25,719 nucleotides of DNA, from assembly GCA_937914945.1 (NCBI GenBank), contig CALGJF010000029.1:1-25719 (forward strand), written 5' to 3'. Of this stretch, positions 8,117-15,950 are shown one piece after another. Origin of the DNA: an uncultured Bacteroidales bacterium (GTDB lineage Bacteria; Bacteroidota; Bacteroidia; Bacteroidales; Bacteroidaceae). Positions within the stretch are counted from its first letter, which is position 1. The number at the start of each line of letters is the position of its first letter. Made by a program: the position numbers and the translations under genes. The notes beneath the pieces were generated by a model. It ran no database searches. It saw only the letters and a program-made list of their open reading frames with translations, and was not told the DNA's origin.

Positions 8117-9909
8117 TACATTCTCTCGGGTACCTCAATACCTAATAGGTTCATAGCGGTTTTTATTACCTTGCCCACGTTGCGTGTGAGCAGTATGCGG
8201 AATGCTTTGGTTGCAGCATCTTCCTCGCGCAGGATACTGAAATCGTGGTAGAATTGGTTATACTCTTTTGCAAGTTCATATGCATAGTTCGCAATACCCG
8301 ATGGCGAGTAGTCGCTGCCTGCCTGGCGTACCACTGCGGGGAAATCGTTGAGCAGGCGTATTATAGAACACTCCTTCTCGCTGATGCTTGCGGGGTTGGC
8401 AGTGCCGTTGCACTCCACACCGGCCTCGGCCGCCTTGCGCTCAATAGAGCGTGTGCGTGCGTATGTGTATTGAATGAAGGGGCCTGTATTGCCGTTGAAG
8501 TCAATGGATTCTTTGGGGTTAAAGAGCATGTTTTTGCGGGCATCGACCTTGAGCATGAAATATTTGAGTGCTCCCAAGCCGATGATACGATATATCTCCG
8601 CGGCTTCCTCTTCGGTAAGCTCGTTGAGCTTGCCGCCAAGTTCCTCAGATGTCTCGCGTGCTGTTCTAATCATTTCGTCCATGAGGTCGTCGGCATCAAC
8701 GACGGTTCCCTCGCGGCTTTTCATCTTGCCCTCGGGGAGCTCCACCATGCCGTAAGAGAAATGCACTAGTCCTTTGCCCCATGCAAATCCCAATTTGTCG
8801 AGCAGGAGCGATAGTACCTGGAAATGGTAGTTTTGCTCGTTGCCCACCACATATACCATTTTGTCAATGGGGTAGTCGCGGAATCGTAACTGTGCGGTAC
8901 CGATATCCTGTGTCATATACACCGATGTGCCATCGCTGCGCAGCAATAGTTTTTCGTCAAGTCCGTCGGCTGTGAGGTCGGCCCACACCGAGTTGTCGTC
9001 GCGACGATAGAATATGCCTTTCTCAAGCCCGCCGAGCACGGTCTCTTTTCCTTCGAGATAGGTGTCAGACTCGTAGTATATTTTGTCGAAATCCACTCCC
9101 AGGCGTTTGTATGTTTCGTCAAATCCTTCATACACCCAACCATTCATGGTACTCCACAATGAGCGTACTTCCTCGTCGCCTGCCTCCCATTTTACGAGCA
9201 TTTCGCGCGCTTCGGCCATGAGGGGTGATGCAGCCTCGGCCTCCTCCTTGCTCATACCCTTTGCCATAAGCTCTTGCAGCTCGGCCTTGTAGTGCTTGTC
9301 AAAGGCTACATAGTAGTCGCCAATGAGGTGGTCGCCTTTTTTACCACTGCTTGCAGGTGTCTCGCCGTTGCCCCACTTTTGCCATGCAAGCATCGATTTG
9401 CAGATGTGGATGCCACGGTCGTTTACTATGTTGGTTTTTACAACCTTGTTGCCGTTTGCGGCAATGATGTTTGAGAGGGCATAACCAAGCAGGTTATTGC
9501 GGATGTGCCCCAAGTGCAAGGGCTTGTTGGTGTTGGGCGATGAGTATTCCACCATAACGAGTGGCGATTTTTCGTCGCTCTTTGTGGTTCCCCAGCCTTC
9601 GGTGCTGTCAATTTTCTGCAAAAGTTCAATCCAATACGAGGTTGCTATGCTCAGGTTCAAGAATCCCTTAATGACATTGAATCCCGAAACCAGGGGCTGC
9701 ATGGCGGCAATCTTCTCGCCAATCTCCTGCGCTGTCTCCTCGGGGCGTTTTTTTGACATCTGCAAAAAGGGGAATACAACAAGGGTGTAATCTCCCTCAA
9801 ATTCTTTGCGGGTTTTCTGTAATTGTACCTTTTCGGCTGCAATTTCCTGTCCATATAGTTCTTTTATGGCGGCAATTACGCTTTCGTTCAAGATGTTTTC
9901 AATATTCAT
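8116..9909 (-). CDS. argS: Arginyl-tRNA synthetase
   Basis: Class I synthetase charging tRNA-Arg in the cytoplasm. It has 597 residues, normal for the family. The N-terminal Add-1 tRNA-binding domain (with FEGDYTLVVFPFLQMSKK) is followed by the Rossmann catalytic core with YSSPNTNKPLHLGHIRNN, the HIGH motif as HLGH at 132-135. Next come YMTQDIGTAQLR and a KMSKS-like loop reading GKMKSREGTVVDADDL. The DALR anticodon-binding domain ends the protein. The frame extends 42 codons further upstream to a poor start. ATG at 9909 (MNIENILNESV) is chosen because the family starts there. First gene of a minus-strand unit with rnhA and a radical SAM gene. Confidence 0.97.
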   Translation of the reverse strand: MNIENILNESVIAAIKELYGQEIAAEKVQLQKTRKEFEGDYTLVVFPFLQMSKKRPEETAQEIGEKIAAMQPLVSGFNVIKGFLNLSIATSYWIELLQKIDSTEGWGTTKSDEKSPLVMVEYSSPNTNKPLHLGHIRNNLLGYALSNIIAANGNKVVKTNIVNDRGIHICKSMLAWQKWGNGETPASSGKKGDHLIGDYYVAFDKHYKAELQELMAKGMSKEEAEAASPLMAEAREMLVKWEAGDEEVRSLWSTMNGWVYEGFDETYKRLGVDFDKIYYESDTYLEGKETVLGGLEKGIFYRRDDNSVWADLTADGLDEKLLLRSDGTSVYMTQDIGTAQLRFRDYPIDKMVYVVGNEQNYHFQVLSLLLDKLGFAWGKGLVHFSYGMVELPEGKMKSREGTVVDADDLMDEMIRTARETSEELGGKLNELTEEEAAEIYRIIGLGALKYFMLKVDARKNMLFNPKESIDFNGNTGPFIQYTYARTRSIERKAAEAGVECNGTANPASISEKECSIIRLLNDFPAVVRQAGSDYSPSGIANYAYELAKEYNQFYHDFSILREEDAATKAFRILLTRNVGKVIKTAMNLLGIEVPERM

Positions 9910-9978
9910 TTTTTTAGTTTTTGGTTCGTTGGAATAGGGTAGGTCTTTGCGTAGCAAAGAGTTCTTATAAATCCTGCG

Positions 9979-9986
9979 CGAAGATA
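9979..9986 (-). promoter_or_regulatory. Possible -7 box of the argS promoter
   Basis: Minus strand TATCTTCG, one base from TAnnTTTG and identical to the -7 boxes of the rhomboid and malate dehydrogenase promoters here. No TTTG is seen at the right distance upstream, so support is partial. Confidence 0.35.
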
Positions 9987-10142
9987 CAAAATATATGCGA
10001 CTTTTTGGCTTTGCGCTTGTGTAAAATGTGTGCATATGGAATATTTTGCTGCAACATAAACTATAACGAAGGTTAAAAAAGCGAAAAAAAGAGTGTGCCG
10101 GGGCTTTATTTCGGCAGGGAATGTCGTGCTTGCCTCATTGCG

Positions 10143-10174
10143 TTTGTTTCTGTCGCTTGTTTGTATTATCTTCG
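10143..10174 (+). promoter_or_regulatory. Bacteroidota-type promoter for the rhomboid pair
   Basis: TTTG at 10143-10146, 20 bases, TATCTTCG at 10167-10174. Transcription would start near 10180, only about 15 bases before the ATG at 10195. This rules out the longer in-frame start at 10093. Confidence 0.7.
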
Positions 10175-10194
10175 CGCTGTTTTCAAATATAAAT

Positions 10195-10881
10195 ATGATG
10201 AATCAATTACCGGTTGTTACAAAAAACCTGATAGCGATAAATGTGCTGATGTTTCTCGCGCTTATTGTTGCCGAAAAGCATGGAATCGACCTCAACGGAT
10301 ATTTGGGGTTGCATCTGTTTTTAGCAGAAGATTTTCATCCCTATCAGTTTGTTACTTACATGTTTATGCATGCTGGATTTACACATGTGTTTTTCAACAT
10401 GTTTGCTCTATATATGTTTGGCGGCTTGCTTGAACGTGTGTGGGGCTCCAAACGGTTCCTGATTTACTATTTTGTTGCCGGCCTGGGTGCTGCGGTTATT
10501 CAGGAACTTGTGCAATATGGCTATTATTTGGTATACCTCTCGCCCTATGAGTATGTGAGGTTGCCGCTTGATGCACTTGTACCCATGTCGCAATATCTAA
10601 ATATGTGGAACACGGTAGGAGCCTCGGGTGCCGTATATGGTATTTTGCTGGCTTTTGCAATGATGTTCCCCAATGAGCGTATGTTTATAATCCCGATACC
10701 GTTCCCTATAAAAGCCAAATATTTCGTAGCAATATTCTGTGTGTTGGAATTGTTGCTGGGATTGAGTAATAATGCCGGCGATAACGTGGCGCATTTTGCC
10801 CACCTGGGTGGTATGCTTTTTGGCTTTATTGTTATTTTGTATTGGCGTAAAAATGGTAAAATAGGTGGGCCTTATGTTTAA
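10195..10881 (+). CDS. Rhomboid intramembrane serine protease, GlpG-like (first of a pair)
   Basis: 228 residues, about six membrane helices, inner membrane. The catalytic dyad is visible: Ser144 in GASG (TVGASGAVYG) and His203 in AHFAHLGGM. H64-x-x-x-N68 (HVFFN) in helix 2 supplies the oxyanion-side residues typical of active rhomboids. A loop of about 30 residues (GYYLVYLSPYEYVRLPLDAL) lies between helices 3 and 4. The tandem ATGs at 10195 and 10198 are equally possible starts. A longer frame from 10093 is rejected because the promoter lies within it. Substrates are unknown. It overlaps the second rhomboid gene by 8 bases, so both are co-translated. Confidence 0.93.
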   Translation: MMNQLPVVTKNLIAINVLMFLALIVAEKHGIDLNGYLGLHLFLAEDFHPYQFVTYMFMHAGFTHVFFNMFALYMFGGLLERVWGSKRFLIYYFVAGLGAAVIQELVQYGYYLVYLSPYEYVRLPLDALVPMSQYLNMWNTVGASGAVYGILLAFAMMFPNERMFIIPIPFPIKAKYFVAIFCVLELLLGLSNNAGDNVAHFAHLGGMLFGFIVILYWRKNGKIGGPYV

Positions 10882-11764
10882 GAATTTATATAAGAGATTT
10901 TGCGATGAAAATATTGTCGGCCGCTTTATATTCATAAATATCGCGGTGTATATAATTGTCGCTTTCATCGGGGTTTTTGCCACGCTTTTCGGCTTTAATA
11001 ACGAGGTTGATACTTTCGTTCGATGGTTTGAATTGCCAGCCTCGTTCGGCACGTTTATATGCCGCCCGTGGACACTCTTTTCATATATGTTTTTGCATGA
11101 GCGCATCATGCATATTCTGTGGAACATGTTGGCGTTGTATTGTTTTGGCCGTATCTTCCTCTCGTTCTTCTCGTTGCGCCACTTTGTAGGGGTATATCTC
11201 TTTGGAGGCATTGTGGGCGGGCTCTTTTTTATGTTGGCATACAATCTGTTCCCTCACTTCGAGGAGATAGTCGATAGCTCGTTCCTGATAGGTGCATCGG
11301 CATCGGTGCTGGCAATAGTTGTGGCATCGGCAGTGCGCAGCCCCAATTATGTGGTGAATATGGCATTGCTGGGCTCTATGAGGCTTGTTACCATTGCTGT
11401 TATAACAGTGGTGCTTTCCTTGCTTTTGCTGGCCTCGGAGAATGCGGGTGGCAACTTTGCCCATCTTGGAGGCGCTTTTGCCGGATGGCTCTTCGCTTTC
11501 ATGCTTAACAAGGGCAAGGATATGACCGTTGCAATAAACAAAATCATCGATTTCTTCGCTACTTTTTTCAGGCGTCGTGTTTCGCGTGGCAAGGCGAAAT
11601 TTACATATCAGAGGAACGAACGTACAGCCGATTATGAGTACAACGCGCGCAAAAAAGAGAATGATGCCGAGATAGACAGAATTCTTGAGAAAATAAAGGC
11701 CGGAGGCTATGCCTCGCTCACAGACGAGGAGAAGAAACGTCTGTTCGATGCGTCGAACAGATAA
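10874..11764 (+). CDS. Rhomboid family protease with cytoplasmic C-terminal extension (second of a pair)
   Basis: 296 residues from ATG 10874. A GTG at 10865 is the alternative. The rhomboid core covers about 15-212 with Ser142 in GASASV, His197 in NFAHLGGAFAG and H80-x-x-x-N84 (HILWN), so the dyad is intact although the residue after Ser is Ala instead of Gly. After the last helix there is a charged tail of about 80 residues (RRRVSRGKAKF, then NDAEIDRILEKIKAGGYASL) ending in LTDEEKKRLFDAS. This small helical module is often found at the C-terminus of Bacteroidota rhomboids (DUF6576-like, from memory). It shares a transcript with the first rhomboid gene and ends before a strong terminator. 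Confidence 0.92.
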   Translation: MFKNLYKRFCDENIVGRFIFINIAVYIIVAFIGVFATLFGFNNEVDTFVRWFELPASFGTFICRPWTLFSYMFLHERIMHILWNMLALYCFGRIFLSFFSLRHFVGVYLFGGIVGGLFFMLAYNLFPHFEEIVDSSFLIGASASVLAIVVASAVRSPNYVVNMALLGSMRLVTIAVITVVLSLLLLASENAGGNFAHLGGAFAGWLFAFMLNKGKDMTVAINKIIDFFATFFRRRVSRGKAKFTYQRNERTADYEYNARKKENDAEIDRILEKIKAGGYASLTDEEKKRLFDASNR

Positions 11765-11786
11765 TTATGGTTATGAATCACGGACT

Positions 11787-11820
11787 GGCATTTGCGCACG
11801 TGCGCAAATGCCTTTCATTT
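11787..11820 (+). terminator. Rho-independent terminator after the rhomboid pair
   Basis: Perfect 26-base palindrome 11787-11812 (arms GGCATTTGCGCAC and GTGCGCAAATGCC) followed by TTTCATTTT. It lies 23 bases after the stop codon and separates the pair from secDF. Confidence 0.85.
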
Positions 11821-11885
11821 TGCCAATTACAGCCCTTGTGTCAAAGAAAAACTGCTAATTATATAAATAATTAAGAAAAAAACGC

Positions 11886-11893
11886 TATATTTG
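11886..11893 (+). promoter_or_regulatory. Candidate -7 box of the secDF promoter
   Basis: TATATTTG matches TAnnTTTG, 50 bases before the secDF ATG and after the rhomboid terminator. The -33 region is A/T-rich (TAATTATATAA) without a clear TTTG. Confidence 0.5.
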
Positions 11894-11943
11894 CGCGCAT
11901 TTAATGAACGGAACGAATAAATCATAAATAAAATTTAATCAAA

Positions 11944-14916
11944 ATGCAGAACAAAGGATTTGTAAAAGTTTTCGCGCTACTGCTGACATTGGTATGTTTG
12001 TTCTACCTTTCATTCTCGTTTGTAACCAGTTATCACATGAAACAGGCTGCCAACGATCCCAAAGGTGAGCAACACTACCTCGATTCAATGCAGAACGAAA
12101 AAGTGTGGCTTGGTGTTTACACCTTGAAGCAGAGCCGCGAAATGGAGATTGGTCTTGGATTGGACCTTAAAGGTGGTATGTACGTAATTATGGAGGTGTC
12201 GGTTCCCGACATCATCAAGGCGCTTGCCGACCATAAGAGCGATGCAGCGTTTAATCAGGCTGTTGAGGCTGCTCGCGTGGCTTCTATCACAAGCCAGAGC
12301 GACTACATCACACTTTTTGTGGATGAGTATAAGAAATTGGCGCCCGAGGGTAGCCTCGCTGCAATTTTTGCTACACAGCAGTTGAAGGACAAGGTAAATA
12401 CCCGTTCTACCGACAGTGAGGTGGTTAGCGTGTTGCGTCAGGAGGTTCAGGCTGCCATAGACAACTCATTTAACGTGTTGCGTACCCGTATCGACCGCTT
12501 CGGCGTTGTTCAGCCCAACATTCAGGCACTCGAAGGCTCAATGGGCCGTATCATGATTGAGCTACCCGGTGTTAAGGAGCCCGAGCGTGTGCGTAAGTTG
12601 TTGCAGGGTTCAGCCAACTTGGAGTTCTGGGATACATACAATGCTTCGGAGATTGTACCTTCGCTAATTGCAGCCGATGCAAAACTCGCAGTTGTAGATC
12701 CCGCTACAGAGGAGGTTGCTACAGAGGAGGTTGCCGAGACTGCCGCACCTGCCAAGGAGGTTGCCGAAACAGCTGAGGCCGATATCGAAGCGGCCATTAC
12801 AGCTGAGGCTGCAACCGAGCCCGAGGTTGATATCGAGGCTATGAAGAAAGAGCACCCCTTGTTGTCGCGCTTGCAGATTGTGCAGAACGATGGCATGGGT
12901 AGTGTTATCGGTTATGCACACTATAACGACACAGCTGCCATAAACAAGCTTATCGCTACACCCGAGTTTATGAGCACTTTGCCCCGCGAACTTCGTCTCT
13001 ATTGGGGTGTTGAGGCTGTTGATCGTGAGACAACCAACCAAATATATGCACTCTATGCAATAAAATGTGTTCAGCGCAATGGTCGTGCTCCCATTGAGGG
13101 CGATGTTATTGTAGATGCAGCCGACACCTTCGACCAATATGGCCGTCCCTGTGTAACCATGTCAATGAATGCCGATGGCGCACGCCGTTGGGCGCAGCTC
13201 ACAAAGGCTAACATCAACAAGGCTATTGCAATTGTTCTTGATGGTTATGTTTACAGCGCACCTATGGTGAGCAACGAGATTACAGGTGGTCGCTCGGAGA
13301 TTACCGGTAACTTCACCATTGAGACAACCAAGGACTTGGCAAACGTACTCCGTTCGGGTAAGATGCCCGCGCCCGCGCGTATTGTTCAAGAGGATATAGT
13401 AGGTCCTTCACTTGGTCAGGAGTCTATCAACCAGGGTATGATGTCGTTCATAGTAGCGTTCATCTTGCTTATGGTTTATATGTGTGCAATCTATGGAATT
13501 ATTCCCGGTATGGTTGCAAACGCTGCGCTGTTGATGAACTTGTTCTTCACACTCGGTGTGCTGGCGTCGTTCCAGGCTGCCCTCACAATGTCGGGTGTTG
13601 CCGGTATCGTGCTCACATTGGGTATGGCGGTGGATGCCAACGTGCTTATCTATGAGCGCACAAAAGAGGAACTTGCTGCCGGAAAGAATACTCGCGCGGC
13701 CCTTGCCGATGGCTACAAGAACGCATTCTCTGCAATCTTCGACTCTAACTTTACATCAATCATCACAGGTATCATTCTGTTCTATTTCGGTACAGGTCCT
13801 ATCCGTGGCTTTGCAACAACACTTATCATTGGCTTGCTCTGTTCATTCTTTACAGCCGTGTTCCTCACACGTGTTGTTTACGAGCACTTCATGAATAAGG
13901 ATAAATGGCTCAATCTTACTTTCGCCACCGGTTTCTCAAAGAACTTGATGATTGGTACCAAATTTGATTTCTTGAAGAAATCTAAAGGTTTTGCTATCGG
14001 GCTTGCTGTGGCTATTGTGGTAATGGTTGCCTCTTTTGCAATCCGCGGTTTGAGCCAGAGTATCGACTTTACAGGTGGTCGTAACTTTGTTGTTCAGTTT
14101 GAGCAGCAGGTTGAGCCCGAGACTGTTCGCGAGATACTCCGCGAGAAGATAACAGAGGATAACGTGCAGGCAATTGCGCTTGGTACAGATAAGAAGACCA
14201 TTCGCATTACAACCAACTATCGCATTACCGATCCTTCGGCAACTGTAGATGCCGAGATAGAGAAGTTCCTCTATGATGCATTTATGGAGAAGGGCTTGCT
14301 GAGCAAGGGTCTTACTCTTGAAACTTTTGTAGATTACGATAACCGTGCAGGTGGCTCTATCATCAGTTCGCAGAAGGTGGGTCCCAGCATTGCCGAGGAT
14401 ATTAAGGATGGTGCTATAGTTTCGGTGGCTTTGGCTCTCGTGGCAATCTTCCTCTACATTCTTGTGCGTTTCCGCAATGTTGCATATAGCGTGGGCTCTA
14501 TTGTAGCCTTGGTATGCGACGTGTTCCTAATCATCGGTTGCTACTCGCTCTGCTATGGTTGGATTCCCATGTCGTTGGAGGTTGACCAGGTGTTTATAGG
14601 TGCCATCCTCACCGCTATTGGTTATTCAATAAACGACAAGGTGGTTATCTTCGACCGTGTACGTGAGTTTGCATACCTCTATCCCAAACGCGATAAATAT
14701 GCTCTGTTCAATGACTCATTGAACACAACACTTGCTCGTACTATCAATACATCGTTCAGTACATTGGTGGTATTGCTTGCAATCTTCATCTTGGGTGGTG
14801 ATAGCATTCGCAGCTTCTCGTTTGCAATGATTCTTGGTGTGATCTTCGGAACACTTTCATCATTGTTTATTGCTGCTCCTATTGCTTACAGAATCATTAA
14901 TAGAGGCAAGAAATAA
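11944..14916 (+). CDS. secDF: Fused protein-export membrane protein SecD-SecF
   Basis: Uses the proton gradient to help SecYEG complete protein export and release proteins on the periplasmic side. It has 990 residues. The SecD half has a first membrane helix at about 7-29, GLDLKGGMYV near residue 75, a large periplasmic P1 region and membrane helices with GMAVDANVLIYER (Asp564, the proton-path Asp). The SecF half starts near residue 675, has SIDFTGGRNFVVQF and then AIGYSINDKVVIFDRVRE with Asp898. Unusual: residues about 252-299 inside P1 are a low-complexity Ala/Glu/Thr/Val stretch built on a 15-base DNA tandem. Fusion of SecD and SecF is the rule in Bacteroidota. Single gene between two terminators, with no Shine-Dalgarno sequence. 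Confidence 0.97.
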   Translation: MQNKGFVKVFALLLTLVCLFYLSFSFVTSYHMKQAANDPKGEQHYLDSMQNEKVWLGVYTLKQSREMEIGLGLDLKGGMYVIMEVSVPDIIKALADHKSDAAFNQAVEAARVASITSQSDYITLFVDEYKKLAPEGSLAAIFATQQLKDKVNTRSTDSEVVSVLRQEVQAAIDNSFNVLRTRIDRFGVVQPNIQALEGSMGRIMIELPGVKEPERVRKLLQGSANLEFWDTYNASEIVPSLIAADAKLAVVDPATEEVATEEVAETAAPAKEVAETAEADIEAAITAEAATEPEVDIEAMKKEHPLLSRLQIVQNDGMGSVIGYAHYNDTAAINKLIATPEFMSTLPRELRLYWGVEAVDRETTNQIYALYAIKCVQRNGRAPIEGDVIVDAADTFDQYGRPCVTMSMNADGARRWAQLTKANINKAIAIVLDGYVYSAPMVSNEITGGRSEITGNFTIETTKDLANVLRSGKMPAPARIVQEDIVGPSLGQESINQGMMSFIVAFILLMVYMCAIYGIIPGMVANAALLMNLFFTLGVLASFQAALTMSGVAGIVLTLGMAVDANVLIYERTKEELAAGKNTRAALADGYKNAFSAIFDSNFTSIITGIILFYFGTGPIRGFATTLIIGLLCSFFTAVFLTRVVYEHFMNKDKWLNLTFATGFSKNLMIGTKFDFLKKSKGFAIGLAVAIVVMVASFAIRGLSQSIDFTGGRNFVVQFEQQVEPETVREILREKITEDNVQAIALGTDKKTIRITTNYRITDPSATVDAEIEKFLYDAFMEKGLLSKGLTLETFVDYDNRAGGSIISSQKVGPSIAEDIKDGAIVSVALALVAIFLYILVRFRNVAYSVGSIVALVCDVFLIIGCYSLCYGWIPMSLEVDQVFIGAILTAIGYSINDKVVIFDRVREFAYLYPKRDKYALFNDSLNTTLARTINTSFSTLVVLLAIFILGGDSIRSFSFAMILGVIFGTLSSLFIAAPIAYRIINRGKK
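12703..12732 (+). repeat. 15-base tandem duplication inside secDF
   Basis: GCTACAGAGGAGGTT occurs twice in direct succession (12703-12717, 12718-12732), encoding ATEEV-ATEEV. Degenerate relatives (GCCAAGGAGGTTGCCGA) follow at about 12751-12767. It keeps the reading frame. Confidence 0.9.
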
Positions 14917-14930
14917 GCAATGCGCTATAT

Positions 14931-14973
14931 ACAAAAAAATATCCGACTTGAAAAAGTCGGATATTTTTTTTGT
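14931..14973. terminator. Bidirectional terminator between secDF and the DUF2851 gene
   Basis: ATATCCGACTT pairs with AAGTCGGATAT around a GAAA loop. The stem continues into A7 on one side and T8 on the other, so either strand ends in a U-run. It lies between two converging stop codons (14916 and 14987). Confidence 0.9.
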
Positions 14974-14986
14974 ATGGTATTGATTA

Positions 14987-15898
14987 TCAGTCTATGTTTG
15001 CAAGCGGGCACTCATGGCATCGGTGCTTTGTGCAGTAGGCGTTGTTCAGTTGTATAAGTGCTTGCGACTCGGCTGCGCAGGTGGCGCATAAGCCTCGCTC
15101 GGCCCATCGGCGTATGATGCTGTTTTGCTCGCAGTTTATTTCGCGAAGATAATCTTCGGCTTTATTGCAGAGGTCGGTATCGCAACGATGCTTCCCGTAG
15201 CAATATAGCATGGGTATAACCGTGTTTATGATAAGCACGTCGAGTTGCCTGTTTTTGATATCCCCGGTGCCAATGGTGGTTGTGCTGCCAAATTGTGTAT
15301 GGTGTTGCCAATAGTAGCTTGGCTGTGCCTGGAACAGATTGCGCAGTTCGGTAATTGTGTTTAGCTCGGCTATGCGGTTTATGCTCACACTGCCACGTTG
15401 CAGAAGGGTTGCCATGCGCGCTATGCGTATGTGTGGGCTGGCGCTTCCGTTCCATTTCCTGTGGTCCATTTCTTGCAGCCCGAATTTGCTTTTAAGAAAT
15501 CTGTATTCGCGTAGCAGGGTGTTGTAGTAATCGCTTGCGTGGGCATCGGCTTGATAGTACTGCGGGATACTTTCTTTGTTAAGCAACCCTGCCTGCCCAA
15601 AGAATATAGCCTCTATCTGTTCTATGTTGTCGCCATGCTTGGCAAGTGCTTGCATGTTGAGTAGTGATGCCCATTCCTCAAATGCGTTGCTTTGTATGCC
15701 GAACCCGAAACTGCGCGCGAGTAGTTTGAAAAGCGCGTCGTTCCATCTTTTCCCACAGTTGTTGCATAGCTGTGTAAATCTTTCGCTCTTTTCTTCTATG
15801 CGCTCGGCAAGCAGTTGCATCAGGCAGTTGTTTATTTTGTTGCTGCTGCATTGCGCAATCTTCTCGGTGCATGGTGGTGCAATATTCTCTTTCTGCAT
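14987..15898 (-). CDS. DUF2851 family protein lacking the N-terminal third
   Basis: 303 residues of unknown function. The middle and C-terminal parts match the Bacteroidota DUF2851 family: a long helical region with ARSFGFGIQSNAFEEWA, IEAIFFGQAGLL, LIINTVIPMLYCYGKHR and a C-terminal Cys cluster (CTKHRCHECPLANID) that could bind metal. Family members I know have about 420-430 residues and begin with a domain carrying a VEIH-like motif. Here the first Met stands where they have the PPC segment, so about 120 residues are missing. An in-frame TAA lies 13 codons before the ATG and the previous gene ends 52 bases away, so no room remains. The C-terminal frame is intact, with no internal stop. It could be a truncated but expressed form or a decaying gene. 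Confidence 0.78.
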   Translation of the reverse strand: MQKENIAPPCTEKIAQCSSNKINNCLMQLLAERIEEKSERFTQLCNNCGKRWNDALFKLLARSFGFGIQSNAFEEWASLLNMQALAKHGDNIEQIEAIFFGQAGLLNKESIPQYYQADAHASDYYNTLLREYRFLKSKFGLQEMDHRKWNGSASPHIRIARMATLLQRGSVSINRIAELNTITELRNLFQAQPSYYWQHHTQFGSTTTIGTGDIKNRQLDVLIINTVIPMLYCYGKHRCDTDLCNKAEDYLREINCEQNSIIRRWAERGLCATCAAESQALIQLNNAYCTKHRCHECPLANID

Positions 15899-15915
15899 CT
15901 TTGTGCTTGGGTTCT

Positions 15916-15931
15916 CGCACGCGCGCGTGCG
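15916..15931. repeat. 16-base CG-alternating palindrome
   Basis: CGCACGCGCGCGTGCG is perfectly self-complementary and lies in the 52-base gap between the HD phosphohydrolase stop and the truncated DUF2851 start. It has no T-run on the minus strand, so it is a poor terminator for the upstream gene. On the plus strand TGTTTATTT follows. Confidence 0.6.
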
Positions 15932-15950
15932 TGTTTATTTAAGGTGCTTG

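Noticed and set aside
9910..10035. N-terminal extension of argS to 10035
   Set aside because: The extra 42 residues are unlike the family and rich in K, R, S and Y. The ATG at 9909 begins the standard Add-1 domain.
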